The notes below the pieces were generated by a model. It was not told where the DNA came from. It did not search any database and saw only the letters and a program-made list of their open reading frames with translations. A stretch of 64,000 nucleotides of DNA from an uncultured Hyphomonas sp. (GTDB lineage: Bacteria > Pseudomonadota > Alphaproteobacteria > Caulobacterales > Hyphomonadaceae): contig NZ_OY782759.1 in the NCBI RefSeq assembly GCF_963678195.1, positions 62,001-126,000 of the forward strand, read 5' to 3'. Positions 18,786-27,385 of this stretch are shown piece by piece (positions within the stretch are counted from its first letter, which is position 1; every line of letters begins with the position of its first letter). A program made the position numbers and the translations under genes.

Positions 18786-18850
18786 CGGAGTTTTCTCCGT
18801 ACTTCGGGGATCAACCCAAGGATCACCGGAATGTCCGGTGACGGAGAAAA
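18786..18850 (-). promoter_or_regulatory. Nested and competing inverted repeats upstream of the Sel1-like gene
   Basis: Three perfect stems are visible: CGGAG-TTTT-CTCCG (18786-18799), TTTTCTCCGT (18791-18800) with ACGGAGAAAA (18841-18850), and TCACCGGA-ATG-TCCGGTGA (18823-18841). The first two share bases and exclude each other, while the third nests within the second. The region lies 33-97 bases before the Sel1-like start, so it could be a structured leader or operator. Confidence 0.45.
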
Positions 18851-19042
18851 GAGTGCGCCTTCAGGTTTTCGTTAGGGTTAACAGAAAATGGAGCACAGCA
18901 CGGCTTCGTTAAGGCCGGACCTGTTCACGTTAAACCTCACCTGGAATTTACATCGAATTGACTGTCCATTGTTCCGAATTGAGGGCATCCGGGAAAGAAA
19001 ACCGGCGCGTCAAGCGGCGGCAGCAAGACAGGAATTCCACTC

Positions 19043-19615
19043 ATGACCGATCTCGAAACCGCGCTGCGAGCGGCGCGCGAAGCAAGCTATGTCCGGCTAA
19101 GGGGCGGGTTTCCCGTTCTGCTGGCCGGGGCGACCTATTGGGCCGGCCTTGCCGCGGTCGGCTTCCTGCTGGAGACGCGCTTCTGGTTTCCCGCCGCCCT
19201 GTTTGGCAGCGGCGCGATCTTTCCGCTCGCCGTGATGTATGGGGCGATTTTCGGCAACAACTTCCTGAAGGACCGGTCACCGGTGACCAGCGTCCTGCTG
19301 CCGGCATTCATCGCCATGCTGCTGTTCTGGCCCATGGCCATCGGCGCCCTGTGGACGGCGAAGGAATTGTTCCCGCTGATCCTGGCGGTCGGTCTGTCGC
19401 TGCACTTTCCCGTGATCGGCTGGAGCTATAATCGCACCTGGCTTTACATGAACCACGCTCTGATCCGCGCTGTCGCCGTTTTCATGGTCTGGTGGTTCGT
19501 GCCGGAGGGGCGCTACACGCTGCTGCCGCTGGTCGTTGTGGCCGCCTATCTGATCACGGCCGTCATCGTGGTGGTCGATTCCGGGCGAGCGAAGGCAAAA
19601 GCGGCCGCCGCATAG
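19043..19615 (+). CDS. Integral membrane protein of unknown function
   Basis: The 190 residues have five or six hydrophobic helices (about 24-44, 48-70, 80-102, 108-128, 140-158, 162-182). The N-terminal cytoplasmic helix (TDLETALRAAREASYVRLRGG) and overall pattern resemble DUF7010-type membrane proteins, but I cannot confirm the family. A GGAATTC stretch before the ATG is a moderate ribosome site. The Ala/Lys C-terminus is cytoplasmic. It converges on carD, with a shared terminator between. Confidence 0.7.
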   Translation: MTDLETALRAAREASYVRLRGGFPVLLAGATYWAGLAAVGFLLETRFWFPAALFGSGAIFPLAVMYGAIFGNNFLKDRSPVTSVLLPAFIAMLLFWPMAIGALWTAKELFPLILAVGLSLHFPVIGWSYNRTWLYMNHALIRAVAVFMVWWFVPEGRYTLLPLVVVAAYLITAVIVVVDSGRAKAKAAAA

Positions 19616-19618
19616 AAA

Positions 19619-19652
19619 AAACCCTCGCAAGGCCGGAGCCCCGCGAGGGTTT
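19619..19652. terminator. Bidirectional terminator between the membrane gene and carD
   Basis: AAACCCTCGC and GCGAGGGTTT form a perfect 10-bp stem, with an additional GGC/GCC pairing in the loop. A and T runs flank both sides, so it can act in both directions for the convergent genes. Confidence 0.85.
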
Positions 19653-19682
19653 CTGCATGATGATACTCTGAAAGGTGGTCGC

Positions 19683-20204
19683 TTAGGCGGCCACTTTTTT
19701 CTTGGCCAGGGACTTGGCCAGTTTTTCCATGGCGTCGACCTTGTCGATGTTTTCGACAGCCGCCAGTTCGCGGGCCATCCGGTCCAGCGCGCTCTCATAG
19801 AGCTGGCGCTCGGAATAGGACTGTTCCGGCTGGTCTTCGCCGCGGTGCAGGTCGCGCACGACTTCCGCGATGGAGATCAGGTCGCCGGAATTGATCTTGG
19901 CTTCATATTCCTGGGCGCGGCGCGACCACATGGTCCGCTTCACGCGGGCCTTCCCGCCGAGTGTCTTGAGGGCGTCGTCCACCAGTTTGGAGCCGGCCAG
20001 CGCGCGCATGCCGGAGGCTTCAGCGCGATTGGTCGGCACGCGCAGGATCATTTTGTCCTGATCAAAGGCGACGACGTAAACTTCCAGGTCCATCCCGGCA
20101 ACAGTCTGCTTCTCGACCCCGGTGATCTTGCCGACCCCGTGTGCCGGGTAAACGACGCTTTGACCCACCCCGAACGTCAGTGACGCATCTGTTTTTTTCG
20201 CCAT
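19683..20204 (-). CDS. carD: CarD family transcriptional regulator (CdnL type)
   Basis: CarD/CdnL proteins bind the RNA polymerase beta subunit and stabilise open complexes, especially at rRNA and growth-related promoters. The N-terminal RNAP-interacting Tudor-like domain (about 8-65) includes FGVGQSVVYPAHGVGKI. The C-terminal helical DNA-binding domain (about 75-165) contains the conserved Trp in TMWSRRAQEY. The 173 residues match alphaproteobacterial CdnL. In Caulobacter relatives this factor affects growth and cell cycle. The upstream gap has three GTTAAC palindromes. Confidence 0.95.
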   Translation of the reverse strand: MAKKTDASLTFGVGQSVVYPAHGVGKITGVEKQTVAGMDLEVYVVAFDQDKMILRVPTNRAEASGMRALAGSKLVDDALKTLGGKARVKRTMWSRRAQEYEAKINSGDLISIAEVVRDLHRGEDQPEQSYSERQLYESALDRMARELAAVENIDKVDAMEKLAKSLAKKKVAA

Positions 20205-20363
20205 GTCGGATATCGCCCTTTTCTACGCATATAAGAGCCGACGAAACCCACCCCAGTCCGCTATGTGTACGGTCCGAGTTAGGAAATTGCCGCTCTTTTC
20301 ATTTATTGCTCAAGTCTGAACAGTATCACAAATCTGCAGCTTTTTCAACAGGTCTGCGCAAGC

Positions 20364-20406
20364 GTTAACTATGTATGAAGTTAACGAACCGCCGGAAATC
20401 GTTAAC
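20364..20406. promoter_or_regulatory. Three GTTAAC palindromes upstream of carD
   Basis: GTTAAC occurs at 20364, 20380 and 20401 within a 261-base AT-rich gap before carD. The spacing (16 and 21 bases) does not match the TTAA-N7-TTAA CtrA box, so a different or degenerate binding site is possible. The clustering is notable in GC-rich DNA. Confidence 0.35.
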
Positions 20407-20465
20407 TTTTCCCCGGTTCTGCAGCAATCATTGGGCCCGCAGGCATACTGCCGGCATACCGACTG

Positions 20466-20807
20466 TCAGTCTCCGGTGCCCGGATTTGCGCTGAAGTATT
20501 TCTCAAGTTTACCGGTTTCCTGCGCAAACTCTTCGCGATCGGCCGGCGGCTCTTTCATTCGCGTGATGTTTGGCCATGACTTCGAATACTCGGAGTTCAG
20601 CTTCAGCCACTTGCCGTCCGGATCATCCTCCGTGTCGGGCTTGATGGCCTCGACAGGGCATTCGGGTTCGCACACACCGCAATCGATACACTCTTCCGGG
20701 TGAATGACGAGCATGTTCTCGCCTTCATAGAAACAGTCGACAGGGCAAACCTCGACGCAATCCATGTATTTGCAGCGGATACAGGCGTCGATAACGATAT
20801 AGGTCAT
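20466..20807 (-). CDS. fdxA: Seven-iron ferredoxin FdxA
   Basis: This is a small soluble electron carrier with one [3Fe-4S] and one [4Fe-4S] cluster. Cysteines are at 9, 12, 17, 21, 25 and at 40, 43, 46, 50, in the motifs [14 protein letters not shown] and [12 protein letters not shown]. The C-terminal extension (to residue 113) is typical of the FdxA group in alphaproteobacteria. Neighbours (helicase, S4 protein, carD) match a widely conserved block. Its redox partner is not evident. Confidence 0.96.
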   Translation of the reverse strand: MTYIVIDACIRCKYMDCVEVCPVDCFYEGENMLVIHPEECIDCGVCEPECPVEAIKPDTEDDPDGKWLKLNSEYSKSWPNITRMKEPPADREEFAQETGKLEKYFSANPGTGD

Positions 20808-20900
20808 GGGTGGGAGGCCTCTTCAGAGGATTTTTGCAGGGGCGAAATGGCGCGCCCGGACCGCCCTGTCAATGCGGCGTCCTGCACCGTCTGTTTAGCT

Positions 20901-21338
20901 TTAGGCAGTGCGGCGGGCTTCAGCACGCTGGCGGGCGCCTGCGCGGGACACATCATCGACATAGAGCAGCGAGGCGACGTGGCGGATAAAGGCGTCCTCC
21001 TCATCCGACCGTTCGCCGTCCGAGAGGGCCACGCGGTACAGGCCCTCGACCACAGAAACCCTTGATTCCATAGGAAGTTTCTTCACATGGCGGGTGAAGT
21101 TGTAGGAATCGACAGCCTCTTCGGCGAGGGTTTCGCCCTCGGCAATCAGCTCATCCACCGTCGTGGCGTCGAGATTGAACGCGTCCAGCAGGATCTCCGC
21201 GATCATGTCGCTTTCGATGTTCACATATACGCCATCGACCAAAGCAGCTTCGACAAGCAGGGCCGCAGCGGCAAGGTGCGGGTCCATGTCCCGCTGGGCG
21301 GGGGTCCGGGACCCGAAAAGGTTTCTGAGGATGTTCAT
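20901..21338 (-). CDS. TerB-like protein
   Basis: The 145 residues resemble the all-helical TerB fold: ALLVEAALVDGVYVNIESDMIAEILLDAF (residues 25-55) and later GLYRVALSDGERSDEEDAFIRHVASLL (about 100-125). The acidic GERSDEED loop is typical of the metal-binding region of TerB-type proteins. Despite the name (tellurite resistance), many chromosomal copies have unknown roles. It overlaps the S4 gene by four bases, so the two are co-translated. It interrupts the otherwise common S4-fdxA order. Confidence 0.85.
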   Translation of the reverse strand: MNILRNLFGSRTPAQRDMDPHLAAAALLVEAALVDGVYVNIESDMIAEILLDAFNLDATTVDELIAEGETLAEEAVDSYNFTRHVKKLPMESRVSVVEGLYRVALSDGERSDEEDAFIRHVASLLYVDDVSRAGARQRAEARRTA

Positions 21339-21619
21339 TCGGCTCCGCCTTCCAGCAATGTGTAAAGGGCCTGGGCTTCAGCGGGTGGTCCGCGGCGGGT
21401 GCCGAGCTCCAGAATCTCAACGCTCGTTATATGCCCCCCGCGTACAAGGGTTACAACATCACCCGGTGTGATCACCTGGCCGGGCTTGTCGACCCGCCGG
21501 GTCTGCCCGTTGTGAGACAGGCGTACCCCGCGCCTGCGCACATGGCCGGCTGCCAGTGACCTTGTCTTGAAAAAGCGCGCCCGCCAGAGCCAGACATCAA
21601 GGCGCAGCGTGTCGGCCAT
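21335..21619 (-). CDS. S4-domain RNA-binding protein (Hsp15-like)
   Basis: The 94 residues consist mainly of an S4 domain: LRLDVWLWRARFFKTRSLAAGHVRRRGVRLSHNG (residues 5-38) and PGQVITPGDVVTL. This is the Hsp15/HslR arrangement, which binds stalled 50S subunits carrying tRNA. It sits 9 bases after the helicase stop, in the helicase-S4-ferredoxin order common in alphaproteobacteria. The exact role in this group is unproven. Confidence 0.93.
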   Translation of the reverse strand: MADTLRLDVWLWRARFFKTRSLAAGHVRRRGVRLSHNGQTRRVDKPGQVITPGDVVTLVRGGHITSVEILELGTRRGPPAEAQALYTLLEGGAE

Positions 21620-21628
21620 TCAGCGGGC

Positions 21629-24349
21629 TCAGCGGAACGGTGTGTAGGTGAAGCCGCTCCCGGCAGCCTTGGCCGCTGCATCAGGTTTCGGGTCGCCCTT
21701 TTTCTTTGGCTTGCGCTTCTTTTTCGGCGGCGGTTCCGGCGGCAGGAGCGCGGCCAGAGCGGCGAACGGGCTGTTCGGGTCCGGCTGGCGGTTCTGGTGT
21801 CCGCCGCCGCGCTGCTGGCCATTCCGGCCATCCCGGCGCGGACCGCCCTTTCCGCCCCCCCGGTTGTCGGGCCGTTTACCTTGTCCTTGCCCGCCGTCAC
21901 GGCGGGGTGGGCGTCCAGCCCCCTCGTCCGGACGGGACCGGGCGCTGTAGCGCCACAGGGTCACAGCGCCGGTTTCCTTGTCCTTCTCTGCCGGGGCGAG
22001 GCCAAAGCCTTTCAGCACGGCCGGCCAGTCATCAGCCGGGCAGGAAACGACAGAGGCGAGGTCGATCGGCACGGCGAAGGCGCTCTTTCCGGCTTCACGC
22101 CGGCGTTTCGACAGCTCCCAGCCAAGACGTTCGGCAAGGTCTGCCCGCACCGCGCGCTTGCCGAAGCGGAGATAGCCATTGGCGGCAAGCGCCTCTTCCG
22201 GCCATGTGCCGTCGAGCGGGAACGAGCCTGCCCCTTCCGGCGCAAGCGGAAAGGCTTCGCCTGCAAACACCGCCCGCAGAATGGCAATCATGCGCTGGGC
22301 AGCGGGCTTTTGTGCATCCGGCACATGTGCCGCGACGCGGCCGGCGCGGATGCCGATGCCTTTCAGGGCCTCGCGCTGCTCCGGGGTCAGGCGGACAGAC
22401 TGGTCGTCATTCCGGAGGTCGACGGCCGCGCCGCTTTCCAGAACGCGGAAGGCGAGACCGCGCGGCAGGCCATCCAGCGCCTCGCCTGATTTCTCTTCCG
22501 AAAGTTTCCAGTGAACCGGCAGGACACGCGCGATTTCCGCACGCAGCCATTCCTCGATCCGGGCCCGTGCCGGTTCACGGTCATGCGGTTCGGTTTCAGT
22601 GGCGCCGATCAGATCGACGCGCGGCGACATCCAGCTGGCACCTTTCGACAGGCGCGCCACACCGGCGCCGCCATGTTCGATCGAGCCGTCGTCTGCCAGC
22701 GTGAAGGCATCCGACGGTGCCCCGGCAATCTCCGCGAGGCGTTTCAGCAGCATCGGGCGGATCGCCGCCGCCGCCGCGCCGCGCACAGCCTTGCCTTCCA
22801 GAGTACGGGCATCCAGGACCGGTTCGAAGGTCAGGCCTTTCAGGCGTCCGACGATGTGGCCTTCGACGGTCACGTCGCCTTCCGGCGTCAGGTCAGTCAC
22901 GAGAGCATCTTCCTTCTTCAGGCTGGCGAGCAGCGCTGTTGTTCTTCGGTCCACGAATCTTGCTGTCAGCGCCTCATGCAGCGCGTCCGACAAGGCGTCT
23001 TCTATCGTGCGGGTCTTTTCCTGCCAATAAGCAGGGTCCTCTAACCAGTCGGGGCGGTTGGCCGCATAGGTCCATGTACGTATGCTGGCAAGACGCTGCT
23101 GCAGCTTGGCGATATCGCCCTCGGTGGAGGAAAGATCGTCCAGGCGGCGCTCCATGCCCGCATTGGAGAGGCGCGCATCCGGGTCCATCAGCGTTTCGGC
23201 AAGGCCCAGCACCAGCCGGCCATGCCCTTCCGGCCCCAGCTTGCGGAAGTCCGGCAGGCGGGCGAGATCCCACAACCGGCGCACCTTGCGCGTGCCAGAG
23301 ATGTTCGGCCCGATATGGCCATCCTCGCTCATCCGGCGCAGCACCCATTCATCCAGCGCATGCGGCGTATGGATCAGCACCGGATTGCCGGACGGCTTTT
23401 CGAGGCTGCGGATCAGCGTGTTGAGAGATGAGAAATCGAGATCGGAATTGCGCCACTGGACTGCGTCCACCGGGTCGAAACGGTGCGCCTCGATGGCTCG
23501 CCATTGCTCTTCCTCGAAGGGCGGGCAGTCGGCTGTCTCACCGAATTCGCCATCCTGCCGGAAGCGACCGGCCCGGCCAGCGATCTGTCCGCATTCGGCA
23601 ATGGTCAGCGGACGGTGGCGGCGGCCATCGAATTTCGAGCGTGAGGCAAACACCACCCGGTCGACATCGAGGTTCAGGCCCATGCCGATCGCGTCGGTGG
23701 CGACGATGTAATCCACCTCGCCGGACTGGAACATCTCGACCTGCGCATTGCGCGTGCGCGGGCTGAGCGCGCCCATCACAACCGCTGCCCCACCCTTCTG
23801 ACGGCGCAGCAGCTCCGCAATGGCGTACACTTCCTCTGCGCTGAAGCCGACAATGGCGGTGCGTTTCGGCAGCTTGGTGATCTTGGTATGGCCGGTATAG
23901 CGCAGCTCGGAGAAACGCTCGCGCGGTTCTGTCTCAGCCCTGAGATTCAATTCCCGCAAAAGGCCGCGCATCGTGTCGGAACCGAGCAGCAGCGTCTCAT
24001 GATTGCCGCGCAGGTTCAGGATCCGGTCGGTGAAGATGTGGCCGCGATCCTCGTCCTGGGCGAGCTGGATTTCGTCGATGGCCACGAAGTCTGTGCGCAT
24101 CTCCACCGGCATCGCCTCGACTGTGCAGATGAAGTATCGCGCCGAGGACGGAACAATGCGCTCTTCCCCGGTGATCAGCGCGGCGGATGCCTCACCTTTC
24201 CGCTCGACCACCCGGTCGTAAACCTCCCGCGCCAGCAGGCGCAGCGGCAGGCCGATCATGCCCGTTCCGAAACCGGTCATCCGTTCAATCGCGTAGTGCG
24301 TCTTGCCGGTATTGGTGGGGCCCAGAATGGCCTTCAGGGAGGAAGTCAT
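21629..24349 (-). CDS. SUV3-type DEAD/DExH RNA helicase with basic disordered tail
   Basis: The 906-residue protein resembles mitochondrial SUV3/alphaproteobacterial helicases. I use the ATG at 24349, eight residues before the Walker A motif GPTNTGKT, because the extra upstream part has no conserved look. Motif II is DEIQ, and the helicase C-domain includes YIVATDAIGMGLNLDVDRVVF and QIAGRAGRF. The middle region (about 400-780) resembles the SUV3 C-terminal extension. Residues about 810-860 are an RGG-like, Arg/Gly/Asn/Gln-rich low-complexity tail, then a Lys-rich KKKRKPKKK segment. Such tails often bind RNA. Its likely role is RNA turnover; no partner nuclease is adjacent. Confidence 0.93.
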   Translation of the reverse strand: MTSSLKAILGPTNTGKTHYAIERMTGFGTGMIGLPLRLLAREVYDRVVERKGEASAALITGEERIVPSSARYFICTVEAMPVEMRTDFVAIDEIQLAQDEDRGHIFTDRILNLRGNHETLLLGSDTMRGLLRELNLRAETEPRERFSELRYTGHTKITKLPKRTAIVGFSAEEVYAIAELLRRQKGGAAVVMGALSPRTRNAQVEMFQSGEVDYIVATDAIGMGLNLDVDRVVFASRSKFDGRRHRPLTIAECGQIAGRAGRFRQDGEFGETADCPPFEEEQWRAIEAHRFDPVDAVQWRNSDLDFSSLNTLIRSLEKPSGNPVLIHTPHALDEWVLRRMSEDGHIGPNISGTRKVRRLWDLARLPDFRKLGPEGHGRLVLGLAETLMDPDARLSNAGMERRLDDLSSTEGDIAKLQQRLASIRTWTYAANRPDWLEDPAYWQEKTRTIEDALSDALHEALTARFVDRRTTALLASLKKEDALVTDLTPEGDVTVEGHIVGRLKGLTFEPVLDARTLEGKAVRGAAAAAIRPMLLKRLAEIAGAPSDAFTLADDGSIEHGGAGVARLSKGASWMSPRVDLIGATETEPHDREPARARIEEWLRAEIARVLPVHWKLSEEKSGEALDGLPRGLAFRVLESGAAVDLRNDDQSVRLTPEQREALKGIGIRAGRVAAHVPDAQKPAAQRMIAILRAVFAGEAFPLAPEGAGSFPLDGTWPEEALAANGYLRFGKRAVRADLAERLGWELSKRRREAGKSAFAVPIDLASVVSCPADDWPAVLKGFGLAPAEKDKETGAVTLWRYSARSRPDEGAGRPPRRDGGQGQGKRPDNRGGGKGGPRRDGRNGQQRGGGHQNRQPDPNSPFAALAALLPPEPPPKKKRKPKKKGDPKPDAAAKAAGSGFTYTPFR

Positions 24350-24470
24350 GCGCAGCAGGTGCGCAGGAAGGCAGCATGTGTCAACATTCCACTGCCGCAC
24401 GCCTTGCCGCGCATGGCGATTCTGGCACCAATCCTGCAGTTTCGTCACGCGAACCGTAAGAGGATGACAC

Positions 24471-25601
24471 GTGGCCAGTGGCGTAATTTACCAGGGAAAA
24501 GCAGCACCGGTGCAGCGCTATTATGTGCTGGACGGGTTTCGCGGCATCGCGGCGCTGATTGTTGTCCTCTATCACTATATCGGGCCGGAAAATTATCCTT
24601 TCCTCTGGAACAGTTACATCGCGCTGGACATGTTCTTCGTCCTGTCCGGCTTTGTGATCTACCATTCCTACGCCAACCGCCTGCGCAGCGGCATGAGTGC
24701 CGGGACCTATATCAACCAGCGTTTCGCGCGCCTTGCCCCCACCGTGGCGATCGGCGTCCTGTTTGGCGCGGTTGCAACGCTCGCCTATTACAATTCGACC
24801 GGACAGGAAGTGGACGCGACCCGTTTCGCGCTGGTCCATATCGGCCACCTTCTCTTCATTCCGGGCCTTGTCGACTACAACGACCCGGCCACCGGCATTT
24901 TCGAACTCTTCCCGTCGAACGGGCCGCTCTGGTCGATTTTCTTCGAATTCGTCGCCAGCATCGGCTTCATCTGGTTCGTGCGCATGCGCCGCCGGGCGCT
25001 TCTGATCGGCAGCCTCGCCTGCTTCCTCATCCTGTTCATCGGCGCCTGCTATGTGACGCTGACCACCGGCCGGTTGCTGACCCCTGGGGTCGGGTTCGCG
25101 CCGGAACACTTCCTGCTGGGCTTCCCGCGGGTGTTCACCTCTTTTCTCGCCGGTATGCTGATTTATGCCGTGACCCAGGAATCCCCGAGATTCCTGACGC
25201 GGCGTTTGCCGGTCAGCCGCGGTCTGCTGCCGGCGTTCGGCATCTATGGCGCCATGCTGGCCATGCTGTTCTTCCCCTTTCACATGTCCGGCTTCTATCC
25301 GTTCCTGGCCGTTGCGGTGCTCTGCCCGCTGCTGATCACGGTCGGCGCCCGCATCCAGCCGCAGGTGCGCTGGTTCAACTGGATCTCGGACTATCTGGGG
25401 CAGGTATCGTTCCCGCTCTACTGCATCCACGTACCGGTCCTCCTGCTGGTACGGACCTATCTGGCTGACGCCCCGTGGAAGGTTCAGGTCGTGGTGTCGC
25501 TCGGCGCGGCGTTCGGGGCTTCGGTCCTGATCCTGGCCCTGATCGAATCCATGCGCGTCCGCCAGAACGTCACCAAACTACTGAAACCTGTGCTGGGCTA
25601 G
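24471..25601 (+). CDS. Acyltransferase 3 family membrane protein
   Basis: The 376 residues have about ten transmembrane helices. The N-terminal signature YYVLDGFRGIAALIVVLYHY (17-36) carries the catalytic-type His, and YIALDMFFVLSGFVIYHSY follows. This matches OafA/YrhL-type O-acyltransferases that modify surface polysaccharides or lipids. There is no C-terminal SGNH domain. The start is GTG, with GAGG 8 bases upstream. It is divergent from the helicase and isolated from any sugar or LPS cluster, so the substrate is unknown. Confidence 0.92.
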   Translation: MASGVIYQGKAAPVQRYYVLDGFRGIAALIVVLYHYIGPENYPFLWNSYIALDMFFVLSGFVIYHSYANRLRSGMSAGTYINQRFARLAPTVAIGVLFGAVATLAYYNSTGQEVDATRFALVHIGHLLFIPGLVDYNDPATGIFELFPSNGPLWSIFFEFVASIGFIWFVRMRRRALLIGSLACFLILFIGACYVTLTTGRLLTPGVGFAPEHFLLGFPRVFTSFLAGMLIYAVTQESPRFLTRRLPVSRGLLPAFGIYGAMLAMLFFPFHMSGFYPFLAVAVLCPLLITVGARIQPQVRWFNWISDYLGQVSFPLYCIHVPVLLLVRTYLADAPWKVQVVVSLGAAFGASVLILALIESMRVRQNVTKLLKPVLG

Positions 25602-25608
25602 GCGGCCA

Positions 25609-26430
25609 TTAGGCCACCGCCCTTATACGGGCTTCTTTCGCCACCGGCTCGTCTGCCTTCACGGCATGCGGCTGGAAGTGGAGGATTTCCCAGCGGCCAT
25701 CATGATGCTCGACCAGGGCGGAGCAGCTTTCCACCCAGTCGCCGTCGTTCATATAGGAGATGCCGTTGATGTCGCGCATCTCGGCCACGTGAATGTGGCC
25801 GCAGATGGCGCCGTCATAGCCCTTGCGGCGGCAATAGTCCGCCACATGGCCTTCGAAATTGTGGATATGGTTCAGTGCCCGCTTGGTGCGTTTCTTCAGC
25901 GCCTGCGACAGCGACCAGTAGGGCATGCCGAGGCGGCGGCGGATCGCATTCAGCTTCGTATTCGCCCACAGAAGGAAATTATAGGCATGGTCGCCGAGGT
26001 GCATGATCCATTTGCGGTCGGCCCGCATCATGCCGTCGAACATGTCGCCATGCACGACGAGATAGCGCTTGCCGTCCTCACCTTCGTGCAGAGCCCGGTT
26101 CTTCACGCTGATCTCACCAAAGGCCAGCCGGAACTGGAGGAAAGCCCGCAGGAACTCGTCATGATTGCCGATGATATAGGTGACTTCCGTGCCGCGCTTC
26201 GCCGCTGTCAGGATGCGCCGGATGACGTTCGTATGGGACTGCGGCCAGTACCATTTCTTGCGCATGCGCCAGCCATCGATGATATCACCGACGAGGTAGA
26301 GCTGCTCGGATGTATGCGTTTTCAGGAAGGCGCACAGCGCATCGGCCTGGCACCCGGCACTGCCGAGATGCACATCGGAGATGAAAATCGCCTTGAATTC
26401 CGGCTTGGGCTGTCGGCGCGAGGAGGGCAT
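25609..26430 (-). CDS. LpxH-like metallophosphatase
   Basis: This calcineurin-like phosphoesterase has the metal motifs SDVHLG (18-23), GDIID (48-52), GNHDE (88-92), VVHGD (about 124-128) and GHIH (about 212-215). The 273 residues match the UDP-2,3-diacylglucosamine diphosphatase family (COG2908). In alphaproteobacteria lipid A synthesis uses LpxI, so proteins of this group may have another substrate. It converges on the acyltransferase with a 7-base gap. Confidence 0.9.
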   Translation of the reverse strand: MPSSRRQPKPEFKAIFISDVHLGSAGCQADALCAFLKTHTSEQLYLVGDIIDGWRMRKKWYWPQSHTNVIRRILTAAKRGTEVTYIIGNHDEFLRAFLQFRLAFGEISVKNRALHEGEDGKRYLVVHGDMFDGMMRADRKWIMHLGDHAYNFLLWANTKLNAIRRRLGMPYWSLSQALKKRTKRALNHIHNFEGHVADYCRRKGYDGAICGHIHVAEMRDINGISYMNDGDWVESCSALVEHHDGRWEILHFQPHAVKADEPVAKEARIRAVA

Positions 26431-26553
26431 CCTTTGGCGGATAGCCCGATTTCATAAGGCTTTTGTGACAGTTCGGGTGCGAATATGTAACAAATACAGC
26501 GGTCTGATGGTTAATCCGCCCTGCGGTTCCACATCCCCGAAAATTCTAGCCTA

Positions 26554-27327
26554 CTAAATATGGCGAAGCATCTGAGCGACCACACTCACCGAAATGCCTA
26601 AGAGTATAACTGCCTCCTCAACCGTGAGGCTATCTTCTGGATGCATCAGTGGATTTCGATGCAAGTCTCTTATCTGGTTTAGAGAGGCTCGCACCTTGTT
26701 ATCACCCACACTGAGTTTATCCATTTGCGCAATATATGATCCAATAGTTTTGACTTTCGGGGGAGCAGCGCCGCCCGAAACAGCATCCCAATATTTCCGA
26801 AGAACGCTCTCAATTATCCTCAAAATGTGAAAGCCTGCCGATGTGGGCAGTTGAAAAGCGAGGCACTTACCGGCGTCTTGAACATCCGACAACACTGACG
26901 GAACCTTGGCGAGAAGATCCGATGGCCATGCGGCCTCTGGTCGAGCAAGTAATGTAGACGCATCATAAGCCCCCAAAGGGGTGACCAAGTAGCCATCGGC
27001 TGATGAAAGCTCTGCTCTTAGAATGGTCTGAACGTCCTCCAAATGTCTGTGAATTAATGAGATGTCTGAAAACGCGAGCACAGCATTCGGATCATTTTCG
27101 TGCCGGGTAAGCAGGCTATCCAACTCGGTCAGCAAATTCCCTGCTGGACCGCGGGATGCGCGAAACGCCGCCGAAAACACGCTGCTCGTGTAGAGCTCTT
27201 CCAAGTTATATTTTCCGATATACAGATCAATCCAATGCTCCCCTAGCGGTCCCCCAGCTTGAAGATTTCTCAAAGTGTCAAATCTGGCACTCAGATCGTA
27301 GATATACGCAAGATCGACTCTGATCAT
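26554..27327 (-). CDS. Hypothetical protein with C-terminal HEPN-like motif
   Basis: The 257-residue frame has lower GC and more A/T-ending codons than its neighbours, which suggests horizontal gain. Residues 150-257 are helical, with GFHILRIIESVLRKYWDAV followed by QIRDLHRNPLMHPEDSL. The RNPLMH segment (224-229) fits the R-x4-H HEPN signature found in RNases and abortive-infection proteins. The N-terminal half (1-140) has no recognised motif. There is no adjacent partner such as an MNT nucleotidyltransferase. A HEPN-like assignment rests on one motif and helix pattern, so a nuclease role is an inference only. Confidence 0.65.
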   Translation of the reverse strand: MIRVDLAYIYDLSARFDTLRNLQAGGPLGEHWIDLYIGKYNLEELYTSSVFSAAFRASRGPAGNLLTELDSLLTRHENDPNAVLAFSDISLIHRHLEDVQTILRAELSSADGYLVTPLGAYDASTLLARPEAAWPSDLLAKVPSVLSDVQDAGKCLAFQLPTSAGFHILRIIESVLRKYWDAVSGGAAPPKVKTIGSYIAQMDKLSVGDNKVRASLNQIRDLHRNPLMHPEDSLTVEEAVILLGISVSVVAQMLRHI

Positions 27328-27385
27328 GCCGCCAAATCAACGACATGTTCAACTTCAAGTAAACAGGTTTTTCTGAGCGCACACT

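Noticed and set aside
20364-20406. CtrA-binding site upstream of carD
   Set aside because: TTAA half-sites do not have the 7-base spacing of the CtrA box.
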